Assembly (NCBI GenBank): GCA_951799445.1
Contig: OX637289.1
Location: 45,670,264-45,734,263 of the forward strand
Source of the DNA: Pseudisothecium myosuroides
Lineage: Eukaryota > Streptophyta > Bryopsida > Hypnales > Lembophyllaceae
DNA length: 64,000 nucleotides
Direction of reading: 5' to 3'
Of the stretch, positions 35,441-46,152 are shown one piece after another (the stretch's first letter is position 1; each line of letters starts with the position of its first letter). The notes beneath the pieces were generated by a model. It made no database searches, had not been told where the DNA came from, and saw only the letters and a list, made by a program, of their open reading frames with translations. The position numbers and the translations under genes are program-made.

Positions 35441-35559
35441 GTGAGTTTTTGATTTAATCTTTGATGTTTCTCCCTAATTAGCATTTATTTTCCTAATCAG
35501 CTCTTAGAGCGTGATTAGCATCCGAGATTAGTGTAGATTAAACGTTTAGATTCAAAAGT

Positions 35560-36500
35560 TGATAGATTAGGAATAGAGGTTTCCAAAAACAGCTTATAAT
35601 TAAGATTTGACTGTAAACTGACCGCGTTAGGCTAAGTTAAGCGATAGGGGGTAGGACGGAGGAATTTTTAATTAAATTTGATCCACAAGGAACAATGGAC
35701 GGAAATTAGGATTAGATTAGAAGGAGAATTTAGGATAAAAATTAAAGATCAATCAACAGTTAAAAACCTAGAATTAAATTAAGATTTTAATTAGGGAAGT
35801 TAAAATTCAAAAGTCGAAAGTTGGAGTTAACTTTGGGAAGTAAAAAGTAGAGTAGGAAATAGAAGTCAAAGGTAGAATCCACGTAGGAAGTAGATTGTTG
35901 AGTTAGGAATAGAGTTAAAATTAGAAGTCAAAATCCTAGAGTTAAAAGTGGGAATTAAATTTAGGAAGGTAACATTTAGAGTTAATCCAGGATTGAAACG
36001 GTAGGATTAAATTTGGAAGTAGAAGTCAAAAGTCAAAAGTCAAAAGTTTAGATTAAAATTAAAGGTTAAATTTTAGAGTCAATTGGGGAGTAAAAGGTTA
36101 GAGTCAAAAGCTAAAAGTAGAAGTTAAAACTTAGAGGTAGAAGTAAAAGTTTAGAGTTAGGTGGAAGTAGAAAAATCTAGAGTCAAAGTGAAAACGTAGA
36201 GTCAAATCTAGAGGTTAAAATTGGAAATTAATTTTAGAAGTAAAAATTTAGAGTTAAAAGTCAAAAACCGTAGAGTTAAATTTAGAAGGGGTAAATTTAG
36301 AATAGAATAGAGGAGTAAAAACTTAGAGTTAAAAAGTAAACCTAGAGTTAAATTCCGAGGATAAATTTCAGAGTTAAATTAGGAGTAAAAACCTAGAGTT
36401 AAAAGTCAAAACATAGAATAGAAGTCGGTAGTTAATACTTAAAGCCAAGTTAAAAGAGTAAAAGTCTAGAATTTCATTTAGAGGTTGAAAATTAGAGTAA
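35560..36500. repeat. Purine-rich degenerate tandem tract, copy A
   Basis: About 1 kb of degenerate repeats around TTAGAGTTAAAAGTCAAAAG and TAGAAGTCAAA. No coding potential. It lies between the putative splice donor and the LTR 3' end, in intron position. Confidence 0.7.
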
Positions 36501-36914
36501 GAGTTGGACTTTAGAATTAGTCTTTAGAAGTAGAGCTTCGAGGTGGAGTCTTAGAAACCCACGATAGTCTTAGAGGTTCATGGAAGGAACATAGGGGTTC
36601 CCTTTTTTACGTAGTTAGGGACGTTAGAAATAACGCCAACTACCCAGTCTACCCTCGACACAGGATAGATAATTAGGGAGTTAGAATTTTACCATCACTC
36701 TGAACATCGCAGTTAACTTGTGAGTTACTATATGCATTACTAATTATTCGCTGCCATCCACGACCTTTAGGAAACGTTAGCAATAAAGATTCATTGCTTG
36801 GAAGGCATAGTGGACCGCGCTCACAACACCCCCATATATTAAAAAAGTGGATAAAGGCATAGAACCTGGTCGGTGTTCGCTCTATTACCAAGGGTGGATA
36901 ATCTAGCGCCCACA

Positions 36915-37260
36915 ATGCTTCAAATACAACAAATGATAGCTTTATAAAAAACTAGCAAAAATCTCCACATCCTCTCCAAATTTCTACACATCCTCTCCAA
37001 ACTAATACTCTGTCCATCTATTATGGTCCCTCGAAGTTTCGGTTCTTAAGAGTTGAAGGCAGCAGACCTTCCTTCACTTCCTCACTCATAAATCACTCAT
37101 ACATGCTTCAAACACAACGAATATTAACTTTATAGAAAGCTAACAAAATTTCCTACATCCTCTCCAAATTTCATTGCAAATTAAAGACTTGTCCGTCTTT
37201 TATGGTTGGTCGAAGTCTCTGCCCCTTCAATTGAGAGGCAGCAGACCTTCCTTCACTCAA
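36915..37260. repeat. 180-bp tandem repeat, units 2 and 3
   Basis: Two units (GCAGACCTTCCTTCACT at 37061 and again at 37241) continuing the array that LTR copy A interrupts. Confidence 0.75.
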
Positions 37261-37745
37261 ACTAACACAAATCTCAACTCACAACTTCAATTCAAGCAAG
37301 AGAGGAATTTTTTGAAAGACAACAACATGATATCAAAATTCACCAATTTTCATTTCAAAATTCGTAAAACTCCACACACAATAGGCCTCCAAACATTCGG
37401 GTCTTACCAACTACAACGAGAGAGAAGATGAACAGTGTTCACCTTTTTTCCCACCTTATCAACAACTCCTTACCTTCTAAGCAAGTGGCAAGTAGCCCTT
37501 AACTTGATCCTAAGGCCAACTTTCAACCATTGACCTTCCTATTTGGCCCCACAACTATATCTTTATCTTTAACTTAGAAGGAAAATCACTTCAAAATTCA
37601 CCTAGAAGGCAATCTTTTCCATTCTTTCTTTCTACAACTATAACCATACAAAATCATTTCTATAAAATACTTCAAACATGGATATAAGCGCTAATATCAA
37701 ACCAAAGTCTATTAAAGGTAAAAAACTAAAATTTCAATACAAACT

Positions 37746-38190
37746 TCACTCCATCTGCAAAAACTTGAGAATGCGCTTGATAGTCACAGCGACATATTCA
37801 GCACAATCCGCCTTCGTTAAGAGATTGACTGGCCCCTCTAAGCATCGTTGGTGGCCACGACTCCCCTTAATCGGCCTGACCATACAAAAATATTGGTCGT
37901 TGTTTAGACCTTCAAAACTCTCTTCAAATGTCACTTCACGGCTACCGGGTTCAACACGTCCAACTTGTAACAAGATTACCAACGCACGAGCATCCTCTTG
38001 AAGGTTCCCGTACCACCGCTGCTCAATACGAGGCTGCTTTGACGGTCGAGAAGGCCTAGCTTCATCTCGTGGATGCACAAATGACGATGGCAATTCCCGT
38101 GGTAGAAGCGGCTCATCCGGCAGTTGCGACAATGAAAGTTCAAATCAGCCTCCGGTTGAGGCTCTTCATCTTGAGACTTAGGAAAAACCC
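37746..38190 (-). pseudogene. Unrecognised leftward ORF relic
   Basis: Two overlapping leftward frames. One begins MSNWRVFPKSQDEEPQPEAD (about 38190). The other carries a Pro/Arg-rich stretch and a globular-looking part (EESFEGLNNDQYF, RCLEGPVNLLTKADCAEYV). They may be one protein split by a frameshift near 38100. I do not recognise a family. It lies next to the 180-bp tandem array and could be transposon-encoded. Confidence 0.3.
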
Positions 38191-38233
38191 TCCAGTTTGA
38201 CATCTTAAATCTAAAGTAGGAAACAAAAACCAC

Positions 38234-39971
38234 TACTGGAATTCAATGAAGCTCTAAGGCAAAATCGTCCTCTTATATTGAAGTCATATGCCTCTTGGAA
38301 CGGCGTCATCTTGAAGCTACTCAATAAAACATATTATAATATATTTTTACACTGTGTACAAATTCACAACATGACAACGTTCTGAAGTGGTATGAGAAAA
38401 AATTCCTGATACTTGTTTTTTAGAATGTTGAGCTCAATTTGAACATGTGAGCTTCTTAAGTCAATGAGCAATGTGAGTATGTTAGAGCTTTGGTTTCGCC
38501 TGATTTGCTCCATTTGGTATGCCTTTGCTGTATAATACTCTTATTTGGCACTGTTCTCGATAGCGGCATGTCACTACTACTTAAGAATGATGCCATGATG
38601 ACTTCAGAGTTTGCCAATTCTTAATTGAACTTGGACATGCCACACATGCTAGAAAATCAAAAGCACTATTCTCGGCACATAGAAGAATGCGCAGATTGTC
38701 AAGGTGGAAGACATCTCTGACGGTACAATTCTCTTTCACTCTGTTCATGCTCCTATCCGAATGTTGTTATACTACTTGCGTCAGTTCAAGCATTTTAACA
38801 CATGTATTGTAGGAGTCAGATTTTTTTGGACTGTGGAGATCTCTTTAGGTACATGGACTAAATTCTCTTGAGATCAAATTTCTCTCTCAATGTAGTTGCT
38901 GTTGTAAAACAAGTTGGTAAAAGAGGTTCCTAATGGATTTAGTATACGCAACATTAACTTAATTTGTGGGGCTGCCTGAGTATGCAGGTAAACGGAGCGG
39001 AAATTACATGGTGGCAAAAGTGGATGGCTTTCTAACGCATGATACGCTGGAGTTTCTGGTGGAAGACGACATGGAGATGTGCGAAGCTTCTTGGATGGGT
39101 GAAGGAAAGGTGTCATGCTACTAATAATACATAGATATCTGTGAAATAACTCAATCTCCAAAATTCTTTTTACACTTCATCAGGACAGTCCATTGAAAGC
39201 CTGCTTGAATTGTGTGCGTCTCGTGAAGAATTTTGAGTGGCAGGTTGTTGTCTATTGAACCGAAGATTCGTTATGGTGAATCGATTACACTAGGTGAAAT
39301 TTTGAATTAGTTTATTTGAATAATTTCAAAACTAATTTCAAAATTTGATGGATGGATTAGATTTGAAAATTCTTTGTGCTCGCCTTTTTAGTGAGAGATT
39401 TCATATGAATTCGCAGGTGTTGAAAGATGTAGCGCTAGTTACGTCGGTACTACATTTGAATATTGTGTTTACATTCTTGTTGGTGAGACTCGTGAGTATT
39501 GATTGAACTGATACGAGCATAGATGGATGTGCAGGATTCAAAAAGCTAGCCGGTGAGGTTGGGGTGACGGTGTCTAGTTGAGGTATGGTGGATCCATGAA
39601 ATTTGGTTTGCAGCTAGCGAAGGTTATGTACGGAGTAATTGTTTTGGATCCAAGAAGGTTTCGATCCACAAAGTTTCATAATTTTAAGAGGATTAGGTTT
39701 TGAGAATCTTGCGTTTCTTTAATTGTCCTTGAGAAATCTTTTGTGATTTATTCTCGTGGAAAAATTCTGAAACCCAGAGGTATTACACTTTTATTTTGTT
39801 GGTTCAGAGTCTAGGTGATGACATTGTTGTCAATGTAGAATTAGTTACTGATGCTAGTTGTATTTATGCAGGTTACAAGAGGCGGCTTGTGAGTGTGGTG
39901 ATGGGATTCTAGCTATGGAGGCAGATGCGGCAGCTGCAGGACCTTGGCCGCGTTAGAGTTGAAGGATTCTA
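38234..39971. other. Intron-like spacer, possible unassigned exons
   Basis: No identified gene. Exon-like islands follow TATGCAG at about 38988 (open to a GTGTCA at about 39110) and near 39181-39240, but they could not be assigned to a family. Confidence 0.3.
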
Positions 39972-40242
39972 ATGCGTTTTGATGACGGACACAATGTTAT
40001 TTTGCTACTCAATCACCAGACTGAAGCAGATCCTGCTGTGATGGCTTTGTTGCTTGAGCACAATCATCCTTACTCAGCAGAGAATTTGGTAAGCTTTGAA
40101 ATGTTTTTACTAGTCTTGTATTTGGATTCTTACACTCTTTAAACATTTTTTTCAGTGAAATTTTGTTGTTCACTTTCCAGACCTATGTGGTTGGAGATAG
40201 AATGGTGTTGGATCCATTCTACAAACTGTTCAGTATGGGCAG
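39972..40242 (+). pseudogene. Plastid-type glycerol-3-phosphate acyltransferase fragment
   Basis: Two exons. The first ends at 40088 before GTAAGC and contains GHNVILLLNHQTEADP, which carries the acyltransferase motif I H-x4-D, then AVMALLLE and PYSAEN. The second (40181-40242), after a CTTTCCAG acceptor, reads TYVVGDRMVLDPF and KLFSMGR. This order matches the stromal enzyme (ATS1/GPAT type) that acylates glycerol-3-phosphate at sn-1 for plastid glycerolipid synthesis. The second exon's donor would be GCAAGT, a GC donor. The N-terminal part and the exons after SMGR are not found; a TAG lies about 18 bp before the first exon's ATG in other frames. Likely a truncated gene piece bordered by LTR copy B. 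Confidence 0.75.
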
Positions 40243-40919
40243 GCAAGTTTCTATCTTTACAACCTATAGGCATTACATTTGTTAACTTTCTGAACCGTTT
40301 GCTTGCTTCAAGTTGGTGGGGTGTCGTAAGCTATAAACTTGTTAGTGTCCACACTAGAAAGGAGTCAGCTTTGGAAGCTAGTATCAATTGTAGTAACTTT
40401 TAAAACCTATTTCTATTGTTCAAAAATCTTGGACATTCTTTCTTGTTTCTATGAATATATTTTTTGTCTGGAAGTTTTTTTATTGGTTTACTTCCACCCT
40501 TTCAGATATGGAGGTTGTCGCACAACATGTACATTATTGGGTAGCTGCAAATAGGCTGAGACTGATTGATCGATTCATTAATTCTTGGGTTGGCCAGGGT
40601 TGAAGTCTATGTATCGCTCTGCAACTGCAATGTGAGGGGCAACAAGAGGGTTGGATGGGTCCTCTGTTGCATGTTTAGGATATGTCCTAAACAAATCGTA
40701 ATTCAAAAACGTGCGAGTAGTTTGAGACGTGATGGGCTGCAATGCAGGATTGTTGGAATGTTTGGACTCTGTATGCTTGCATTGGTGAACGGTTGTGTTT
40801 TGGATTAAGCCAACGGAAGTTCAGAATTATGAGCAGTTTCTCAGTGCAAGTGGCTTGGTGAAATATGTTGTTGACGTATGCAGCTATATTTGTAAGTACT
40901 GTCAATGAATGCCGCTTTG
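40243..40919. other. Non-coding spacer
   Basis: No further acyltransferase exon recognised before LTR copy B. Confidence 0.4.
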
Positions 40920-41780
40920 GACCCTGTGAGCTCCCAATTTGTCACTTGGGACTCGTAGAATTATTTTTTTGGAAATTTGCAATTTAAAGTTGATAAAAGT
41001 ATACAAAAATCCATAAAAAGAGTGTAGAACCGAAATAGGGTTGTGTCATACCCATTATAGTATTTGGTCTAGATTTGTGTTTTTTACTTAAAATCCCCCA
41101 AATCTTACCTAAAAATAGTATAGAAATAACGAAAAGGTTAGATTTGGAGGATTCGAATCACACAGCCCCAAAAGGGCTAAATCCCACCATGAATGTGGCG
41201 ATTCATGGCTAGGTCGGTCCGAGGGATCCACAGCGAGGCCACTAGGTCGGGTCCTAGAGTTAGATTTAGAATTCCCCATTAGATCGACAAATTTTCAAAA
41301 TCCCGATTGTTAGCATGCAGGAACCACTCACGCAAGATCGGGCCCGTGGAGGAATCTACAGCCCCAGGATGGTGTTTTAGGGTGAATCCCATGCCAAGAG
41401 TCCAACGGCGAAATCGGTTCGCCAAGATTCTTCCACCTGCAGAAGATTCTTGCACCGTCGCTAATTCAAGGAGATGTCCAGTTTAAATCTCCATTGACCA
41501 ATCGTGCCAGGTACGGAAACGCACCCGCACGTCTTTCATGCGACTCCCTGAGAGGTCACGTGAAAAATCCCGGCATCTTCCGACTTGCAGAAGAACCTTT
41601 TTCCGGGTGGTCAACCCTCCTAACCTCCAACGGGAATTTCATGGAAATTACCCAGGTTACAATAAAATCTCACTAAAAATTAGACTAGCTTATTTTATGT
41701 TAATAATGCGCTCCGTGAAGTTTCACGACATTCCGATAGCGGCAAGTACCCGAACCGGCGAGATTCCTCGGGAATTAACC

Positions 41781-41803
41781 ACGTGGCGGGGTCCCCGCCA
41801 CGT
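41781..41803. promoter_or_regulatory. G-box palindrome in U3, copy B
   Basis: Same ACGTGGCGGGG-T-CCCCGCCACGT structure as in copy A. Confidence 0.7.
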
Positions 41804-42214
41804 TGACCGGCATTCCGGGACCATACGATGGCGAAACGAAGTCAACCAAAAGTCCTTCCCGACTCTCTCGCACCTACCGAAGACCCTAGGCTATTCACAT
41901 TTCTCAAAATAGGAGACCTCCAAGATCTAGGATTTTACCACGATTTGGTTTTTAAACTAAATTAGCCTACGATGGGTTTTTGGCCTCGGTATGGGAGGTA
42001 GGGGGTTCTAGGACTAAATACGGCGATCTGGATCCAACGGCGCAATCCGTTTGGCGATTGGAGCTAATCTCCAAAAGTTAGGATGTTGGTCCAGCATAGA
42101 TGGTAGAAGTAGAAATTTAGGATGTAGGATGAAAATCTTTGAGGATGAGGATGAAAATCCCCGTTGATAAGGTTACCTTAGAACTCTAGAGGAAGGGGTG
42201 AGCCCTTGGAAACC

Positions 42215-42222
42215 TATATAAG
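42215..42222 (+). promoter_or_regulatory. TATA box of LTR copy B
   Basis: TATATAAG in CCTATATAAGGG, about 1.29 kb from the LTR start as in copy A. Confidence 0.75.
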
Positions 42223-42547
42223 GGCCCCATTTCTCTCTTTAGAACACCCCCAATTCTTGTTTTGGGTCCGTGGGTCCAAGTTATTTTGGATATTTTGGCG
42301 TTTGAAGCCAAAAACCTCTACGGTGTTTTCGGAGCACTTTTGGTTCCATTGTTGCTTATTTTCAAGCTTTGAAGGTCCTTGGGGGTCCTTCTATCTTGCC
42401 TTGTTATTCTTTGTGTACTCTTAGTGCTCTTGTTTTGAGTTGAGAGATCCTCTCTTTCCGTGTGTATCTTTGTTTGTGTCCTTGAGAGCTAGCTTGTGTG
42501 GTTTAGAGGCCTTGTGGTGTCTTACACTAACCCTAAAGCAACCCCCC

Positions 42548-43024
42548 ACCGTACCTTGGCGATGTCACTTTGGGGGGCCTTTAGCGTGTGAGATTGTTGT
42601 GTTGTCACATGTTCCTAACTTGTGGGGTCTCTAAGTGCGCTCTTACCCTTGATCTAACGTTTCCCTTGTTGAGTGGACCCCTCCCCTTGTGGGACAGCGA
42701 AGCTTTGACTTTGTGGCGTGGGTTTCTCTAAAGTATTGGTCTAACCTTCTTCTAACTTCTCTCTTGTCGAGTGGACCCCCCTCCGGGATGGCGAAGCTTT
42801 GACCCTATGTACGTTTCCTTTTAAAAGTTTTTGTCTTTACCCTCTTCTAAAGTCCCTTCCATTGTGTGGTCCCCCCTTGGAAACGGCGAAGCTTTGAACT
42901 TGTGACAAGGTCAAAGTCCTAAAGTGTGTGTTAAAAGTTTAGGCGGCGGAGCTTTGAACCCCCAGAGTGCTATCAAGTCCTAAAGTTGGTGTTAAACCCA
43001 ACTTGACGGCGAAGCTTTGAACCT
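42548..43024 (+). repeat. GGCGAAGCTTTGAACC motif array, copy B
   Basis: ACCGTACCTTGGCGATG at 42548, then five CGAAGCTTTGA-type motifs between 42690 and 43024, in the same order and context as in copy A. Confidence 0.75.
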
Positions 43025-44118
43025 CCCCCGTGTTTAGTTTCAAAGTCTAGTTTCCAAGACCTTTGTGGAAACATCCAGAGTTTAGCTTCCAAAATATGTA
43101 GGTTTTCCTTGTGTTTGGCAAGTCCCATGGTTCCAAGTTTTAGTTAGGCTAGGGTTCCCCAAGTTCTAGTTTCCCCCAAGATAGTGAGTCTAAGTGTCCC
43201 CAAGGTTTAGCTGTCCCCCTAGTTTTTAGTCTAAGTGTCCCCAAGGTTTAGTTTTCCCCCTAGTTCTTTTCTCCTTTGTATTATTTTTTTTTAGCCTAGC
43301 CTACCCAAAGTTTGCAAGAAAAAAAACCAGTCCAAGCTCACAGTCCAGTTCACAGCCAGTCAACAGTCCAGTCACAGTCCAGTCACAGCCAGTCCAGAAA
43401 AAATACAGAACGTAACAAAGAAAAAAAAAAATTTATAATTAATTAATTAAATACAACCGACCCCGCTCCAGCCAGCAAGAGGCCGGCCAGCAAGAGGTCG
43501 GCTTGGCTCGGCAGGCTTGGTCCAGGGCCCCGGGCTCCACCTTCTCCTTGTTTTTTTTGAATTTTTCCTTTCCTAAACAAAAAAGAGGTGTTGGATTAGA
43601 TGGGCTAGGGGTAGAGTAGGGGAGTAGGAACTAGGGAAAGGAGTCTAAAAAGGGAAGAGGGGGAAGAGAAGTAGCACCTCCACGCTCACACCTGCAAACA
43701 AGCCCTCCCAACTCTCTCACCACCAACACAACACAAGCAAGAATGGAAGGAGATTAGGAAGAAGAAGTTGAAATAGGTGGAGAAGGTGAGAGACGATAAA
43801 TAGTGACCTAGGCTTAGGCTTAGGTAGGATTAGAAAAGGAAATCTTGAGAATTCGTGGTGACCGTTGGGAGGAGGATTAGGATGACACAAAGGCAAAATT
43901 GTGTAAGAGGATAGTTGGCATCTTAAAAACCTCCTTGGAATTGGAGACCATAGTATAAGACTCATAAAAGCTTAGGTGGAATAGTACTAGTGTAGAAGAA
44001 GGGAGGAAGAAAGAAAAAGAAGGAGGAAGGGAAAGAAGGAAGTTAGATTGCAAGGGTGTAATATTTTCTCAAATTAAGCGGTGAGCTCAGAAAAAATCAA
44101 ACAAAACAAAGGATTGCT

Positions 44119-44181
44119 ATGGAGCATGAGGATGTCTACGTGGACGTGGACGAAGTGATTTCCGAAACCGGTAGTGAAGAG
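44119..44181 (+). CDS. 21-codon first exon inside LTR copy B
   Basis: MEHEDVYVDVDEVIS then ETGSEE, ending at GTGAGT. It differs from copy A at two residues. Same interpretation as copy A. Confidence 0.45.
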
Positions 44182-44879
44182 GTGAGTTTTTGAAATTAAC
44201 CCTTGGTATTTTCCCTAATTAGCATTGATTTCCTTAATCAGCCCTAAAAGTGTGATTAGCGAGCCGTGATTAGTGCAAATTAGAAGTTTAGATTCAAAAG
44301 TCTATAGATTAGTGATAGGGGTTTCCAAAAACATCTTATAATTAAGATTTGACCGTAAACTGACCGCGTTAGGCTAAGTTAAGCGGTAGGGCGTAGAACG
44401 GGAGAATTTTAATTAAATTTGATCCACAAGGAACAATGGACGGAAATTAGGTTTAAATTAGAAGGAGAGTTTAGGATTAAAATTAGGGATTAATTAGCAG
44501 TTAGAATTAGAATCAATTTACACTTTTACTTTTTAAGTTAAACTTCTAAGGTCGAAATCTAGAGTTAACTTTGGGGAGTTAAAAAATAGAATTAATTTAG
44601 AATTTAACTTAGGGGTTTCAACTCTCAAGTCAAATCTCAGGGTAGGTTCATGTAAGAGTTTAGAGTTGATTAGGGAGTCAAAAATTAGAGTAGAAAGTAG
44701 AGGTCAACAGTAGAATTGAAAATCAACTTAGGAAGTAGATTTTTGAGTTAGGATAGAGTAAAAAGTAGAAGTCAAAACTCGGATTAACATTTAGAGTTCA
44801 TCTAGGATTTAAACGATAGGATTAAAGTTAGAAGTAGAAAGTCAAAAATCAAAGGTCAAAAAGTTAAGATTAAATTTAA

Positions 44880-45200
44880 CGGTTAAACTTTAGAGTTAAT
44901 TTAGGAGTAAAACCTTAGAGTTAAAAGTTAAACCATAGAGTTAAAATTCAAGGATAAATCTTAGAGTTAATTTAGGAAGTAAAAATTTAGAGTTAAGAGT
45001 TAAACCATAGAGTTAAAATTCAAGGATAAATCTTAGAGTTAATTTAGGAGTAAAAATTTAGAGTTAAAAGTTAAAACATAGAGTTGAAATTCAAGGGTAA
45101 ATCTTAGAGTTAATTTAATAGTAAAAATTTAGAGTTAAAAGTTAAAACATAGAGTTAAAATTCAAGGGTAAATCTTAGAGTCAATTTAGGAATAGAAACC
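44880..45200. repeat. About 70-bp tandem repeats in purine-rich tract, copy B
   Basis: Four to five copies of a unit containing TTAGAGTTAATTTAGGAGTA and CATAGAGTTAAAATTCAAGG. Confidence 0.75.
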
Positions 45201-46152
45201 TAGAGTCAAAAGTCAAAACGTCGAGCCAAAGTCGGTAGTTAATATATAGAATCAAGTTAAAGAAGTAAAAATCTAAAGTATATTCCAAAGTGGGAACTTT
45301 AGGGGTAGCTTTTAAAAATAGATCTTCTAGGTGGAATCTTAAAAATCCACGATAGTCTTAGAGGTTCATGGAAGGAACATAGGGGTTCCCCTTTTTACGT
45401 AGTTAGGTACGTTAGAAATGACGCCAACTACCCAGTCTACCCTCAACATAGGATAGATAGTTAGGGAGTTAGAATTTCACCATCACTCTGAACATCGCAG
45501 TTAACTTGTGAGTTACTACATGCATTACTAATTATTCGCTGCCATCCACGACCTTTAGGAAACGTTAGCAAAAAAGATTCATTGCTTGGAAGGCACAGTG
45601 GACCGCGCTCACAACACCCCCATATATTAAATAAGTGGATAAAGACATAGAACCTGGTCAGTGTTCGCTCTATTACCAAGGGTGGGTAATCTTGCGCCCA
45701 CAGACCCCCAAAATTATGCTCAGGATGTGAGCTAAATATCTCGCTTTTTAATAATGTCATTTTTGAACAATTGGTGCAATTCCTTCAAAATGGTGTCGTT
45801 GGAACCTTAAGGAAATAAAAGAGTTTAGAAAAATGGGATGGGAATGGTGGTTCACAATGTTGAGAAGGAAATGCAATTTGCATTTCAACCGGCACATCAA
45901 GCTAATAATTCATTTCAAAATAGCGCATGGAAGTTTTAGGCACTTAGTTGATGCGGAGATGGTTTTATTATTTTTTATGTTCAGGCTGTTGTGTGTGAAG
46001 CACGTGGAGAAGAACAACAAACCAATGTTGTACTTGATTTTCGAGTACATGGACACTGATCTGAAGAAGTATATCGACTTGCATGGTCGTGGTGCAAGCG
46101 GAAAGTCTCTTGTCCAGAAATTGGTGCAAGTACGGTGGCGTCCCAGTTACTC

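Larger units (their letters stand above)
31941..36914 (+). mobile_element. Family I giant solo LTR, copy A (4974 bp), TSD ATGCT
   Basis: Begins TGTGAGCTCTC, ends AGCGCCCACA, and is flanked by ATGCT at 31936-31940 and 36915-36919. No internal terminal duplication and no gag or pol motifs, so most simply a solo LTR left by LTR-LTR recombination of a retrotransposon with unusually long LTRs. In order: U3 of 1.29 kb with a G-box palindrome, TATA box, motif array, CAGC-type repeats, a 63-nt ATG exon with splice donor, a ~1-kb purine-rich repeat tract, and a terminal region conserved with copy B. A non-LTR alternative (a Ginger-like DNA element also uses TGT..ACA and 4-5-bp TSDs) is less likely because the terminal inverted match is only about 7 bp. 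Confidence 0.75.
40925..45702 (+). mobile_element. Family I giant solo LTR, copy B (4778 bp), TSD GACCC
   Basis: Starts TGTGAGCTCCC, ends TGCGCCCACA, flanked by GACCC at 40920-40924 and 45703-45707. The first ~1.45 kb is almost identical to copy A (a 124-codon open stretch is unchanged) and the last ~350 bp is very similar, but the middle differs strongly. It contains TATA, motif array, ATG exon and purine-rich repeats in the same order. It sits between the GPAT and CDKB fragments. Confidence 0.75.
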
